In this document: in pieces, positions 1 to 8,942 of the stretch
Layout of the letters: every line of letters begins with the position of its first letter
Position numbering within the stretch: position 1 is the stretch's first letter
NCBI GenBank assembly: GCA_021775385.1
Contig: JAJFHW010000030.1
Coordinates: 1 to 26,458, forward strand
Direction of reading: 5' to 3'
DNA length: 26,458 bases
Origin: Hyphomicrobiales bacterium
GTDB lineage: Bacteria; Pseudomonadota; Alphaproteobacteria; Rhizobiales; HXMU1428-3
Program-made: the position numbers and the translations under genes
Notes under the pieces: generated by a model
What the model was told of the DNA's origin: nothing
What the model saw: only the letters and a program-made list of their open reading frames with translations
Database searches by the model: none

Positions 1-595
1 TTTTTTCTGTTTCAGCTTCGGCCTCTATCAACACTTCTTCAGCCGGGAGCCAGAGATGTGGGAACCTTGTCTCGAGTGCACTTAGATAGCTTTCTGAAAG
101 TTCAGTAATATTGCCTAAGCGGACATGACCGCCAACAAGATACATTGGCCCTGTTGTGAGCGAGAGGATTTGTCCGTGACCAGATTTTTTAGATAGGATC
201 TCACGTGAATTTATGAACCAGTCAGGGTGATCGCCGCCTTCAAAATGACGGTCGTGATGATCACTAATTTGAGCGGCTATATCTGATAAAGGATGGGTGG
301 CGCTATTAAATAAATCAATTAAAGGTTTGAAAAAGGCATCATGCTCGCGTAGATGATTGCTCCATTTACGGGCTTGGATAAGCTTTGAGACCATTTCTTC
401 TTCCCAATCAGATAGATCAGAAATAAAGAGGCGCAATTGCTCAATCTCTTGCATGATATCTTCACCGGACAATTCACCGAGATTTTCGGCCTGCGTGAAT
501 GTGGCCATACGAATTCGCTCGCCTGCTTCTAATGCCGCAAAAAGATGATCCGTCAGGAAATATACAAGTGACTGCAATTGTTCATCAATTGCCAT
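1..595 (-). CDS. Hypothetical protein, 3' end cut by window edge
   Basis: An open frame of 198 codons runs from an ATG at 593-595 to the window edge with no stop, so the gene continues to the left. An AAAGGG Shine-Dalgarno site (complement of 603-608) lies seven bases before the ATG, which supports the start. The product begins MAIDEQLQSLVYFLTDHL. It is acidic and looks mostly helical for about 115 residues, with many Glu, Gln and Leu. A His/Asp-rich stretch (SDHHDRHFEGGDHPDW) follows around residues 111-126, then a more beta-like region with TTGPMYLVGGHVRLGN around residues 147-162. I see no signal peptide or membrane segment. I do not recognise the family. The His/Asp cluster could bind metal, but that is a guess. 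It lies downstream of nrdJ on the same strand, separated by a terminator and repeat copy A, so it is probably transcribed on its own. Confidence 0.75.
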   Translation of the reverse strand, partial: MAIDEQLQSLVYFLTDHLFAALEAGERIRMATFTQAENLGELSGEDIMQEIEQLRLFISDLSDWEEEMVSKLIQARKWSNHLREHDAFFKPLIDLFNSATHPLSDIAAQISDHHDRHFEGGDHPDWFINSREILSKKSGHGQILSLTTGPMYLVGGHVRLGNITELSESYLSALETRFPHLWLPAEEVLIEAEAETEK

Positions 596-774
596 TATTG
601 TGCCCTTTAATTTAAAAGCTCTTTATTAGGTCGCTTAATTTTAAACCCCTCAATTGAGATTTAAAGTTGAAGGGCTAACAAGATGCCGCGCTTTGTATTA
701 CTGAATATTACACAGATTCTGTAGGGAATCAAAAGGCTGTGGACAAGCTATGGAAAAAGCACTCACAGTTTTTT

Positions 775-890
775 CTCTCACGGCTAGTCCAAGCGCTTAT
801 AGCGCTTGGGCCTCCGAGGGGCGGCGCTAAGCGCCGGGCTTCGCTGGCGCTGCACCATGTCCCTCAGCCCGAAGTGGGCTGAGCTCCTTC
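775..890 (+). repeat. Multi-hairpin GC-rich intergenic repeat, copy A
   Basis: This is one of two related elements in the window (copy B at 24872-24980, same strand). Both open with CTCTCACGGCTA and close with CTCCTTC. Stems visible in copy A: CCAAGCGC/GCGCTTGG (789-796 with 802-809, loop TTATA), GGCGC/GCGCC (823-827 with 831-835), and CTCAGCCC/GGGCTGAG (863-870 with 876-883, loop GAAGT). A shared GGGCCTCCGAGGGGC block follows the first stem. It does not look coding. In copy B the last stem has different bases that still pair, with the loop unchanged. Copy A lies beyond the nrdJ terminator and upstream of the partial gene on the minus strand. It may be a dispersed REP-like or non-autonomous mobile element, or a structured RNA; the sequence alone does not decide. 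Confidence 0.85.
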
Positions 891-967
891 TTCTAAAGGT
901 GAGTTCATTCTCTTAGGGCTAGTTTTCTCTGGTGCTTTTATAGCCGATAATCATCAGGGCTAAACAT

Positions 968-1008
968 AAGTGCACCCCAAGACAGGATTTCTGTTTTGGG
1001 GTGCGCTT
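968..1008 (-). terminator. Intrinsic-type hairpin downstream of nrdJ
   Basis: A long stem sits 26 bases after the nrdJ stop. TGCACCCCAAGACAG at 971-985 pairs with CTGTTTTGGGGTGC at 991-1004 and a few flanking bases, with small mismatches. On the minus strand the downstream side is only moderately T-rich, while on the plus strand it is followed by a T-rich run. It could therefore act in both directions. Confidence 0.7.
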
Positions 1009-1033
1009 ATTATTTTTTGGCAAGGCTTTTGTT

Positions 1034-4000
1034 TTATGAACAACCGCTTGTTGAGCCGCAGGTGTCGCATTTTAGGCAAGTGCCATTGCGAACGAGGGTG
1101 AAGTTGCCGCATTCAGCGCAATTTTCACCTTCATAGCCTTTTACTCTTGCTTCGGCCATTAGTTCAGCTTTGCTGCCAAGGGTTTGAGTTGAGGCGGCAA
1201 CAGCATCTCCGTTTGCGACGAGTGTTGTTTCACCAGCGCTTAGGCCTGAATTAACAACTTGTTGTAATTCTGCGACCGTGTTGGATTGAAGCGCGGATTT
1301 TTGTTTTTCTACAGTCTTTTTCTCAACGACTTTTGCTTTGTTGAATGAGCCTCTTAAAAGACCGCGACTTAGGAAGCGCTCGGCACTGGTGTCTTTACCA
1401 TCTTCATCTTCGCCGCGGCCCATGGCAGTGGATACTGCTCCAATTTCACTTGGGTCAACGTGAGCTAGATCATGACGTGCCAGATAAGAAACACCTAGCT
1501 CGCGGAAGATGTAGTCAAGGATTGACGTTGCGTTTTTAATCGAGTCATTGCCTTGTACAAAACCGGCTGGTTCGAAGCGAGTGAAAGTGAACGCTTCTAC
1601 AAATTCTTCCAATGGTACACCATATTGAAGGCCTAACGAGATTGCGATGGCGAAGTTGTTCATCAATGAGCGGAAGGCGGCGCCTTCTTTGTGCATATCG
1701 ATGAAAATCTCACCTAAACGACCATCTTCATATTCGCCGGTGCGGAGATATACCTTATGGCCACCAACGACGGCCTTTTGTGTATAGCCTTTGCGGCGAT
1801 GCGGTAGTTTTTCACGATCGATTTGATCGTTTGCTTTTTCAATTACGCGTTCAATAATTCGCTCAGCTGCAACAGCTGCTTTTTCAGATTGAGGTAATGA
1901 TGTTAGCATTTCTGCATCCATCTCATCTTCGTCATCATCTATGCCGAGGACTTGTGCATTGAGAGGCTGAGATAGTTTTGAACCATCGCGGTATAGCGCA
2001 TTGGCTTTTAGAGCTAAGCGCCATGACAGCATGTAAGATTTTTTACAATCTTCAACCGTTGCGGTGTTTGCCATGTTGATGGTTTTTGAAATTGCACCTG
2101 AGATAAATGGCTGACTAGCTGCCATCATACGGATGTGACTTTCAACCGATAGTAATCTCTTGCCTTTGCGTCCGCATGGGTTTGCACAATCAAAAATTGG
2201 TAAGTGCTCATCTTTTAGATGCGGAGCACCTTCAAGGGTCATGGTACCGCAGCAATATTCATTAGCTTCATCAATTTCTTTGCTTGTAAAGCCAATGAAA
2301 GAGAGCAGGTTAAACTCTGGTTCATCCAGTTTTTCGGCTGGAATTTTTAGAGTTTTGATGCAGAATTCTTCGCCCAATGACCATTTGTTGAAAGCAAATT
2401 TAATATCGAAAGTGGCGCCAAGGCTTGCTTCAATGGTTTCTATGACTTTTTCAGGGAAGCCTTTTTCTTTCAAGCTATCATGATTGACGCCAGGAGATTC
2501 TTTTAGTGTGCCGTAGCCAACTGCGTAATTAATGATGGCATCAAGTTGATCATCGTTGTAGCCAAGACCTTTTAGGGCACTCGGCACTGTGCGGTTGATG
2601 ATTTTGAAATATCCACCGCCAGCTAGTTTCTTGAATTTCACGAGTGCGAAATCTGGTTCAATACCAGTTGTATCGCAATCCATCACCAGGCCGATTGTGC
2701 CGGTTGGCGCAACAACGGTTGCTTGCGCGTTTCTAAAGCCGTGTTCCTGGCCACCTTCAAGGGCTTTGTCCCAAGCTCTACAAGCATGATCAACCAGTTT
2801 ATTATCTGGGCATGATTTATGATCTAATGGTACGGGATTTACTGAGAGGTTTTTATAGCCTTCAGCATGGCCGTAAGCTGCTCTGCGGTGGTTACGCATA
2901 ACGCGTAGCATGTCGGATGAATTATCTTCGTATCCTTCAAAAGCACCGAGTTCTTTTGCCATTTCAGCTGATGTTGCATAAGACATGCCGGTCATGAGAG
3001 CTGAGATTGCTCCGCAATAGGCGCGGCCTTCTTCACTGTCGTAAGCCAAACCAGATGCCATAAGTAAGCCACCGATATTCGCAAAGCCAAGACCTAATGT
3101 TCTATAACGGTATGACAATGTTGCGATTTCTTTTGATGGGAACTGAGCCATGGTTACTGAAACTTCAAGAACCATTGTCCAGAGACGAACAGCATGTTCA
3201 AACCCGTCAATATCAAATTTCTTACTACCATCTTCGCCATCAAGAAATTGCATCAGGTTGAGTGATGCAAGGTTACAGGCGGTGTCATCCAGGAACATAT
3301 ATTCTGAACATGGGTTTGATGCGCGAATGGGTCCCGATTTAGGGCATGTGTGCCAGTCATTAATTGTGGTGTGGAACTGGATACCTGGATCAGCACAACT
3401 CCATGCGGCAAAACCAACTTTATCCCAAAGCTCGGACGCGTTTAAAGTTTTAACCGTTTTTCCGGTTGTGCGGGCTTTCAAATCCCAGTCTCTGTCTGCT
3501 TCAACAGCTTTTAAGAAATTGTCTGTTACTCGAACTGAGTTGTTTGAGTTTTGCCCAGACACAGTTGAATATGCTTCTGAATCCCAATCTGTATCATAGG
3601 TGTCAAACTCAAGGTCTTTAAACCCTTGCTTGGCAAATTGAATGACGCGCTGGATGTAATTATCTGGCACTTGTAATTGGCGTGCGGCTTTAATTTCGCG
3701 TTTTAGTGCGGGGTTTTTCTTTGCATCAAAGCAGCTGTCATCATCTGATGAGCAATTTACACAAGCTTTAAAAATAGCTTTTAGATGTTTACTGCAGATT
3801 TTGGAACCAGTGACTAAGGCAGCAACTTTTTGTTCTTCTGTTACTTTCCAGTTGATGAATTTTTCAATATCTGGGTGATCAATATCAATCACCACCATTT
3901 TAGCGGCTCGTCTTGTTGTGCCGCCAGATTTGATGGCACCAGCTGCTCTGTCGCCAATGCGCAAGAAGCTCATTAGGCCTGATGATTTGCCACCGCCAGA

Positions 4001-4735
4001 TAGAGGTTCGTCACCACCGCGTAAATTAGAGAAGTTTGTGCCGGTTCCTGATCCGTATTTAAAGAGGCGTGCTTCACGGGTCCATAAATCCATGATGCCG
4101 TTTTCGTTTACGAGATCATCTTTTACAGATTGGATGAAACAGGCGTGTGGCTGAGGGTGCTCATATGCAGAAGATGAGCTGGTTAGTTTACCAGTTTTAT
4201 AATCGACGTAGAAATGGCCTTGGCCAGGACCGTCAATGCCATAGGCCCAATGAAGGCCGGTGTTGAACCATTGTGGGCTGTTTGGTGCTGCCATTTGCAT
4301 GGCAAGCATGTAGCGCATTTCATCATAGAAGTTTTGTGCGTCTTGTTCTGTTGTGAAGTAGCCGCCTTTCCAGCCCCAATATGTCCAGGTGCCAGCTAAG
4401 CGATTGAATACTTGAGCTGCATCTGTTTCACCGCTGAAGCGTTCTTCTTCAGGGAGCTTGTCTAAGGCTTCTTCGTCTGGTACCTGGCGCCATAACCATG
4501 ATGGTACTGTGTTTTCTTCAACTGGTTTTAGATGGGCTGGGATACCGGCTTTTCTGAAATATTTTTGAGCTATGATGTCACAAGCAACTGCTGACCAATG
4601 AGCTGGTACTTTGAAATCTTTTAGTTGAAATACTGTTGAGCCATCCGGATTGCGGATTTCACTGGTTGCACTGCGAAATTCTATTGATTCATATGGAGAT
4701 TGATTGTCTTTAGTAAAACGCCGAGTAATCCGCAT
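1034..4735 (-). CDS. nrdJ: Vitamin B12-dependent ribonucleoside-diphosphate reductase (class II)
   Basis: Class II ribonucleotide reductase uses adenosylcobalamin to start the radical chemistry that turns ribonucleotides into deoxyribonucleotides, independently of oxygen. From the chosen ATG the product is 1233 residues, the size of the long alphaproteobacterial NrdJ. Seen in order: an N-terminal region with [16 protein letters not shown] near residue 197, a [15 protein letters not shown] phosphate-binding stretch, the catalytic NPCSEY near residue 474 (Cys and Glu of the radical site), and [19 protein letters not shown]. The C-terminal tail is Cys-rich ([15 protein letters not shown], ending TSGCS), consistent with a zinc-binding and thiol-relay tail. 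An in-frame GTG exists at 4769-4771, but ATG 4733-4735 has GAGGGA nine bases upstream and gives the familiar MRITRRFTK start. The frame is intact. No cobalamin riboswitch box is visible upstream. Confidence 0.96.
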   Translation of the reverse strand: MRITRRFTKDNQSPYESIEFRSATSEIRNPDGSTVFQLKDFKVPAHWSAVACDIIAQKYFRKAGIPAHLKPVEENTVPSWLWRQVPDEEALDKLPEEERFSGETDAAQVFNRLAGTWTYWGWKGGYFTTEQDAQNFYDEMRYMLAMQMAAPNSPQWFNTGLHWAYGIDGPGQGHFYVDYKTGKLTSSSSAYEHPQPHACFIQSVKDDLVNENGIMDLWTREARLFKYGSGTGTNFSNLRGGDEPLSGGGKSSGLMSFLRIGDRAAGAIKSGGTTRRAAKMVVIDIDHPDIEKFINWKVTEEQKVAALVTGSKICSKHLKAIFKACVNCSSDDDSCFDAKKNPALKREIKAARQLQVPDNYIQRVIQFAKQGFKDLEFDTYDTDWDSEAYSTVSGQNSNNSVRVTDNFLKAVEADRDWDLKARTTGKTVKTLNASELWDKVGFAAWSCADPGIQFHTTINDWHTCPKSGPIRASNPCSEYMFLDDTACNLASLNLMQFLDGEDGSKKFDIDGFEHAVRLWTMVLEVSVTMAQFPSKEIATLSYRYRTLGLGFANIGGLLMASGLAYDSEEGRAYCGAISALMTGMSYATSAEMAKELGAFEGYEDNSSDMLRVMRNHRRAAYGHAEGYKNLSVNPVPLDHKSCPDNKLVDHACRAWDKALEGGQEHGFRNAQATVVAPTGTIGLVMDCDTTGIEPDFALVKFKKLAGGGYFKIINRTVPSALKGLGYNDDQLDAIINYAVGYGTLKESPGVNHDSLKEKGFPEKVIETIEASLGATFDIKFAFNKWSLGEEFCIKTLKIPAEKLDEPEFNLLSFIGFTSKEIDEANEYCCGTMTLEGAPHLKDEHLPIFDCANPCGRKGKRLLSVESHIRMMAASQPFISGAISKTINMANTATVEDCKKSYMLSWRLALKANALYRDGSKLSQPLNAQVLGIDDDEDEMDAEMLTSLPQSEKAAVAAERIIERVIEKANDQIDREKLPHRRKGYTQKAVVGGHKVYLRTGEYEDGRLGEIFIDMHKEGAAFRSLMNNFAIAISLGLQYGVPLEEFVEAFTFTRFEPAGFVQGNDSIKNATSILDYIFRELGVSYLARHDLAHVDPSEIGAVSTAMGRGEDEDGKDTSAERFLSRGLLRGSFNKAKVVEKKTVEKQKSALQSNTVAELQQVVNSGLSAGETTLVANGDAVAASTQTLGSKAELMAEARVKGYEGENCAECGNFTLVRNGTCLKCDTCGSTSGCS

Positions 4736-4744
4736 GTCTAATGG

Positions 4745-4750
4745 TCCCTC
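4745..4750 (-). promoter_or_regulatory. Ribosome binding site deciding the nrdJ start
   Basis: On the minus strand GAGGGA lies nine bases before ATG 4733-4735. The upstream in-frame GTG (4769-4771) sits inside the 13-bp inverted repeat and has no comparable site, so the shorter product is preferred. Confidence 0.7.
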
Positions 4751-4762
4751 AAATTTTTCATT

Positions 4763-4847
4763 AAAATGCACACATCTTGATTAGATTTACTTAGTTTAGC
4801 TTACTTAGTTAAACTGGCCACAGATGATTACTATATGTGTGCATTTT
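4763..4847. repeat. 13-bp inverted repeat in the nrdJ leader
   Basis: AAAATGCACACAT at 4763-4775 is matched exactly by its reverse complement ATGTGTGCATTTT at 4835-4847, with 59 bases between the arms. The region between also holds a direct repeat TTACTTAGTT (4787-4796 and 4801-4810). Placed just upstream of nrdJ, the arms could be paired operator sites or form a leader stem. The ACACATATAGT part resembles half of the NrdR box, but the other half does not match, so an NrdR assignment is only a suggestion. Confidence 0.6.
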
Positions 4848-5757
4848 CGATTGTTAAAATATTTGTCTCGTTTGTTCTCTTGTAGAAGGGCTCATTTCCA
4901 CACAACTTCGCCCTTCAGAGAAAATTAAAGCTCGCCTAATCATCCTTTGTTCTGTCTCTTAAGCTCCTTAACTCAAACTTGAACAAATTAATGATTGGTT
5001 TTCGCTTTCCCCGTTATTTTATAAGTTTATTTTACTAAAATCGGCAGTTTTGCCGTACTTGACTCTAATGTTTTTATTATCAGATTTCTTATTACTTAAG
5101 TTGGCATCTATCAGCTTTTATAAATATTGAGCTTTAGGTTTTGCTCAGTACTCAACATGTTTCATGAGCGTTTGATGATGCCCCCTCACTTGCAATTGAA
5201 CTTAAGTGACTCGGGTTGTTTTCGTCAAGATGTTGTGTGCTTTTTTTTCGCACCCCCATAATATAGATTAATTGTGGGCAAATTGGGGATAAGCTGTATA
5301 AACATCAGGGAAAAAGTCTGTATAGGCGAAATTAAGGTTTTTTTTCGCGATAATCCCCAGAAAAATCAGGCCATTATGGCTTTAAATTTGTGAACCTTTG
5401 CCCACATATTTTTTATTTAACCACAGATTAGCATATCTGATTCTACCTCAGAGTGTGTGAAGGAAACAGTCACACTACAAAATATGGTGTTTGTTGGTTT
5501 TTATGACACAATACTTCATTCTGAACTTTGTTTGCTGTTTTTGCCTTCTTGCAATCGTTTGTTCTCTCCCAATTGTTTGTTTATAGAGAGTGATGCAAAT
5601 AATCGCAGGTTTAAGGCAGGCTGAGGGATTTACTTTAAATGGAAGTCTTGTCATAGTGCTGTGCGAGTCTTGGGCGAATTTTTCACGCTATTTATGAATA
5701 GTGATTTGCCAACTCGTCTTTTATCTAATTAGCACTACTCTATATGAGAGGTTTTCA
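4848..5757. other. Long AT-rich spacer, nrdJ to NDUFA12-like gene
   Basis: About 0.9 kb separates the two divergently transcribed genes. I see no convincing coding region, tRNA or riboswitch. Small features are a CGGCA/TGCCG hairpin (5042-5055) and a spaced inverted repeat TGTGGGCAAA/TTTGCCCACA (5273-5282 and 5397-5406). The latter encloses GGGGAT/ATCCCC and GCGAAA/TTTCGC pairs and a GCCATTATGGC hairpin, and is followed by a T-rich run. Promoters for both genes must lie here, but none is clear enough to mark. Confidence 0.5.
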
Positions 5758-6162
5758 ATGGGACTTTTTTCTGAACTTTTTGGTTGGTGGACTGGCAATA
5801 CAATTGGGCACAGATTTACGCTTTGGAAAAATGGTCGCTTTGTTGGAGAAGATGAAGTTGGTAATAAATATTATGTGCAAGTTCGTGGTGTTGGACCATT
5901 AGGAAAACCACGACGTTGGGTTGTTTATGATCGTTTAGCTGAAGCGTCTTTGATACCTTCAGGCTGGCACGGCTGGATGCACTACAAAACAGATGTTGTA
6001 CCGAGTGAAAGTGATTATGAAGCTCGTCCTTATGAAGTTAATCATCGCCCGAACTATACTGGTACGGATTTGCGCTATCGGCCAAATGCTGAAGAGCGTG
6101 ATCAAGGGGAGCCGGTTTCTCAAGAGTATGAGGCATGGAAACCAGAACGTAGCAATCCTTAG
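5758..6162 (+). CDS. NADH:ubiquinone oxidoreductase subunit NDUFA12-like protein
   Basis: This is a small accessory subunit of respiratory complex I, homologous to mitochondrial NDUFA12 (B17.2) and found in alphaproteobacteria; it acts at the inner face of the cytoplasmic membrane. The 134-residue product starts MGLFSELFGWWTGNTIG. It shows the family pattern: FTLWKNGRFVGEDEVGNKYY, then RRWVVYD near residue 60, then PSGWHGWMHYKTDV, and a hydrophilic C-terminus with HRPNYTGT and a Glu-rich end. There is no signal peptide. The frame is open further upstream, but the ATG at 5758 is preceded by GAGAGG (5746-5751) with good spacing and gives the family-typical start. It is followed by a strong terminator and then the DUF2155 gene, the usual neighbour in this group. 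Identification rests on recalled family motifs. Confidence 0.93.
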   Translation: MGLFSELFGWWTGNTIGHRFTLWKNGRFVGEDEVGNKYYVQVRGVGPLGKPRRWVVYDRLAEASLIPSGWHGWMHYKTDVVPSESDYEARPYEVNHRPNYTGTDLRYRPNAEERDQGEPVSQEYEAWKPERSNP

Positions 6163-6204
6163 CCCTGTAATATTTAAAAAGCTGATTATTGAGCTTACAG
6201 ATTA

Positions 6205-6241
6205 AAAAAATCCCTTGGCTTTTAGCTTTAAGGGATTTTTT
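6205..6241 (+). terminator. Intrinsic terminator after NDUFA12-like gene
   Basis: AAAAAATCCCTT (6205-6216) pairs with AAGGGATTTTTT (6230-6241), 43 bases after the stop codon. The stem ends in a T run, as in a Rho-independent terminator. It suggests the next gene has its own promoter. Confidence 0.85.
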
Positions 6242-6390
6242 AATGGATGAAAGTTAGCTGGGACTGATATTAGGATCAGGTCTAGACAGCATGATTTCAA
6301 AGGTTTATTTGATGAGTGCCGTAAATTAGCCGTCAATATGCTTCACATCTGGAATTGTTCTGATGGATTAGCTTTGATTTGGAAAGAATT

Positions 6391-6876
6391 ATGAAAGTTA
6401 AAATACAAATAAATAAATTATCTCAAGTGGTTGCCTTATTTATTGGTGGATTTGCTTTTGTTTGCGCTTTTTTGATTGTGCAAGATGCGGAAGCGCGCCA
6501 GATTAAAAATAAAGTAGCGGTGTTTGCTGCGCTGAATAAAGTCACAGCGCGGATTTCTCATTTGGAAATACCAATTGATGGCGAACAAAAATTTGGTGCA
6601 CTGACTATAAAACCTCGCGTTTGTAATACAACGCCTGCAACTGAGGCTCCATCGACCACGTCTTTTATTGAGGTGAGAGAACGCAAGCTTGACGGTAGCC
6701 AAGCGAAGTTGTTTTCAGGATGGGTGTTTGCTGAAAACCCTGGTATTCATGCGGTTGAACATCCGGTTTATGATGTTTGGCTGACGAGTTGTAAAATGCC
6801 GCTTGGCGGTGTGGCTGTGTCTAAGCCTAAAAAATTGCAACGCCGGCGGACACGGGTACGTTCAAGACGGCGCTGA
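6391..6876 (+). CDS. DUF2155 domain-containing protein
   Basis: This is a conserved alphaproteobacterial protein of unknown function, usually encoded near the NDUFA12-like gene and aat. The 161-residue product has an N-terminal hydrophobic segment (about residues 12-29) ending near AEARQ, which fits a signal peptide, so the mature part is probably periplasmic. The DUF2155 core follows: [15 protein letters not shown], a [15 protein letters not shown] stretch, [17 protein letters not shown] and [12 protein letters not shown]. The two Cys residues may pair. A very basic tail ([15 protein letters not shown]) ends the protein. The ATG at 6391 has GGAAAG just upstream; an in-frame TTG at 6379 is less likely. 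The last 109 bases overlap the 3' end of aat on the other strand, and the basic tail is encoded within that overlap. Confidence 0.88.
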   Translation: MKVKIQINKLSQVVALFIGGFAFVCAFLIVQDAEARQIKNKVAVFAALNKVTARISHLEIPIDGEQKFGALTIKPRVCNTTPATEAPSTTSFIEVRERKLDGSQAKLFSGWVFAENPGIHAVEHPVYDVWLTSCKMPLGGVAVSKPKKLQRRRTRVRSRRR

Positions 6877-7445
6877 AATTGATCGCGTGTGACTTCAATG
6901 GCACCAAATTTCTCCAAATGATCTGTGACGAATTGTGTATCTAATAATGTAAAGCCTGCATGTTTTAGGCGAGCTACTAAATACACCAGAGCAACTTTGC
7001 TTGCGTCACTTTTAAAAGAGAACATGCTTTCGCCGAAAAAGGCCGCGTTTAGTTCAACTCCGTAAAGACCTCCTACCAATAGATCATCTTTATAAACTTC
7101 GATTGTGTGGCAATGTCCCATTTCAAATAGATCTGTATATAGGTCTCGAATTCTAGAGTTGATCCATGTGCTTGGTCTATCAGGCCGCGGGGCGGCACAT
7201 CCATCTAAAACTCCTTGAAAATCAGTATCAACTCTGACTTCGAAGGTTTCTTTTCGTATGACCTTGGCCAGGCTTTTTGGAACATGGAATAACTCAAAGG
7301 GAATAATGCCGCGATGTTTGGGCTCTATCCAAAAAAGCTCGTCATCATCAGCAGCTTCGGCCATGGGAAAAATTCCGCAAGAATAAGCCTTTAAAAGTAC
7401 CTCAGGAGTGATGTCGATTTGGATATTTGTGTTGTCTGATTTCAT
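6768..7445 (-). CDS. aat: Leucyl/phenylalanyl-tRNA--protein transferase
   Basis: Aat adds Leu or Phe from aminoacyl-tRNA to proteins with N-terminal Arg or Lys, marking them for ClpS/ClpAP degradation (bacterial N-end rule). It is cytosolic. The 225-residue product shows YSCGIFPMA near residue 22, [24 protein letters not shown] and [21 protein letters not shown], then [16 protein letters not shown], all standard for the family. The usual end of the fold is reached soon after GAIEV. The last ~30 residues (about [12 protein letters not shown] to the stop) are an extra tail encoded opposite the DUF2155 gene. The stop lies inside the DUF2155 core codons. This suggests loss of an original stop codon. 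The start has no strong ribosome binding site, but its position fits the family. Confidence 0.95.
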   Translation of the reverse strand: MKSDNTNIQIDITPEVLLKAYSCGIFPMAEAADDDELFWIEPKHRGIIPFELFHVPKSLAKVIRKETFEVRVDTDFQGVLDGCAAPRPDRPSTWINSRIRDLYTDLFEMGHCHTIEVYKDDLLVGGLYGVELNAAFFGESMFSFKSDASKVALVYLVARLKHAGFTLLDTQFVTDHLEKFGAIEVTRDQFQRRLERTRVRRRCNFLGLDTATPPSGILQLVSQTS

Positions 7446-7540
7446 AACTATAGGATAACGCTGATTTGTGGATTTTGGAAGGTGGGAGAAGCGTTATTTT
7501 AGGGATTTGGTCCGTAGTGGATTTGAAAAATTCATGTAAT

Positions 7541-7574
7541 AAAAAACCACCAAACAGTTTCTGTTTGGTGGTTT
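7541..7574 (-). terminator. Intrinsic terminator after accC
   Basis: AAACCACCAAACAG (7544-7557) pairs perfectly with CTGTTTGGTGGTTT (7561-7574). On the minus strand it begins five bases after the accC stop and is followed by a T run, so it ends the accB-accC transcript before aat. Confidence 0.9.
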
Positions 7575-7578
7575 GTAT

Positions 7579-8925
7579 TTATTTTACTGGTTTTTCTAGA
7601 TATTTTTCTAGCCAGTGGATGTCATAGGCGCCGTTGACGATGTCTGGCTCATTGAGCAAATCAACAAAGAGTGGAATTGTTGTATCGATGCCATCAATGA
7701 CGAATTCACTTAAAGCTCTTCTTAAGCGCATCATGCATTCATTGCGGGTTTTACCATGGACGATGAGTTTGCCGATGAGGCTGTCATAATAGGGCGGAAT
7801 GGAATAGCCTTGATAAACACCGCTATCTACCCGAACACCTAAGCCACCTGGAGGGTGGAAATAGTTGATTTTCCCTGGGCTTGGCATGAATGTGCGGGCG
7901 TTTTCAGCATTAATCCGACATTCGATCGCATGACCGCGCAATGTGATATCTTCTTGTGTGAAGCTTAATGGTGCCCCTGAAGCTACACGAATTTGTTCAA
8001 TCACCAAGTCTAGCCCAGTGATCATTTCAGTCACGGGGTGTTCAACCTGGAGGCGGGTGTTCATTTCAATGAAATAAAATTCGCCATTTTCATATAGGAA
8101 TTCGATTGTGCCCGCACCGCGATAGCCAAGGTCTCCGATGGCTTTGGCAACGATGTTGCCGATTTTTTCGCGCTCTTCTTCGTTCAGAGCTGGTGAGGGG
8201 GCTTCTTCCCAGACTTTTTGGTGCCGGCGCTGCAAGGAACAATCGCGTTCGCCAAGGTGTACAGCGTGGCCTTTACCATCACCGATTACTTGAACTTCGA
8301 TGTGGCGCGGTTTGCCCAGGTATTTTTCCATATACATGGTGTCGTCGCCAAAGGCAGCTTTAGACTCTGATTTTGCTGTTGAAAGCGCGACAGAGAGGTC
8401 TTTTTCAGTTTGAGCGACTTTCATGCCGCGCCCACCACCACCAGCGGCAGCTTTCAAGAGAACCGGGTAGCCGATTTCTTTGGCGACTTTTTTCGCTTCA
8501 TTTAATGAATTAACAGCGCCGTCTGAGCCGGGTACAACTGGAATGCCCAGTTTTTTGACTGTGTCTTTAGCTGTAATTTTATCGCCCATAAGGCGAATGT
8601 GTTCAGCAGTTGGGCCTATGAATGCGATGTCATGATCTTCTAGGATCTCTGCAAAGCGGGCATTTTCAGATAAGAAACCATAACCTGGGTGTACTGCATT
8701 TGCACCTGTGACTTCACAGGCGGCCATAATTTCAGGTATGTTTAAATAGCTGAGGTTTGCTGCTGGCGGTCCTATACAGACGCTTTCATCTGCGAGACGA
8801 ACATGCATGGCATCTTCATCAGCTGTTGAGTGGATGGCGACTGTGGCGATGCCAAGTTCTTTACAGGCTCTTTGAATTCTGAGCGCAATTTCACCGCGAT
8901 TTGCTATTAATATTTTATCGAACAT
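7579..8925 (-). CDS. accC: Acetyl-CoA carboxylase, biotin carboxylase subunit
   Basis: AccC carboxylates the biotin on AccB using ATP and bicarbonate, the first half-reaction of malonyl-CoA formation in fatty acid synthesis. The 448-residue length is normal. The N-terminal domain opens [17 protein letters not shown]. The ATP-grasp glycine loop GGGGRGMKV is near residue 162, HIEVQVIGD and [20 protein letters not shown] follow, and the metal/catalytic [14 protein letters not shown] is near residue 288. The C-terminal domain contains [11 protein letters not shown]. All expected motifs are present and the frame is intact. It starts 17 bases after accB, giving the standard accB-accC operon. A strong terminator follows the stop codon. 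Confidence 0.98.
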   Translation of the reverse strand: MFDKILIANRGEIALRIQRACKELGIATVAIHSTADEDAMHVRLADESVCIGPPAANLSYLNIPEIMAACEVTGANAVHPGYGFLSENARFAEILEDHDIAFIGPTAEHIRLMGDKITAKDTVKKLGIPVVPGSDGAVNSLNEAKKVAKEIGYPVLLKAAAGGGGRGMKVAQTEKDLSVALSTAKSESKAAFGDDTMYMEKYLGKPRHIEVQVIGDGKGHAVHLGERDCSLQRRHQKVWEEAPSPALNEEEREKIGNIVAKAIGDLGYRGAGTIEFLYENGEFYFIEMNTRLQVEHPVTEMITGLDLVIEQIRVASGAPLSFTQEDITLRGHAIECRINAENARTFMPSPGKINYFHPPGGLGVRVDSGVYQGYSIPPYYDSLIGKLIVHGKTRNECMMRLRRALSEFVIDGIDTTIPLFVDLLNEPDIVNGAYDIHWLEKYLEKPVK

Positions 8926-8942
8926 ATGCTGCGCTGATGCCT

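Larger units (their letters stand above)
596..1033. other. Intergenic spacer, partial gene to nrdJ
   Basis: This 438-base gap contains the ribosome binding site of the partial gene at its left end, the GC-rich repeat copy A (775-890) and the nrdJ terminator (968-1008). I see no plausible coding region in it. The repeat is strikingly GC-rich against its AT-rich surroundings. Confidence 0.7.

Noticed and set aside
3150..3599. 149-codon plus-strand frame inside nrdJ
   Set aside because: It lies wholly opposite a well-supported nrdJ region, has no ribosome binding site or family resemblance, and looks like a shadow of codon bias.
5271..5282. 12-base word shared with 13085-13096 (opposite strand)
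   Set aside because: Shared 12-base words are expected many times by chance in a window of this length, and no other context links the two.
5256..5430. DnaA-box-like words suggesting an origin
   Set aside because: The words (for example TGGGGATAA) differ from the consensus, no cluster of good boxes is seen, and none of the usual origin neighbours such as hemE is in the window.
4772..5700. Cobalamin riboswitch upstream of nrdJ
   Set aside because: Expected for some B12-dependent reductase genes, but no B12-box-like sequence was found on the minus strand.
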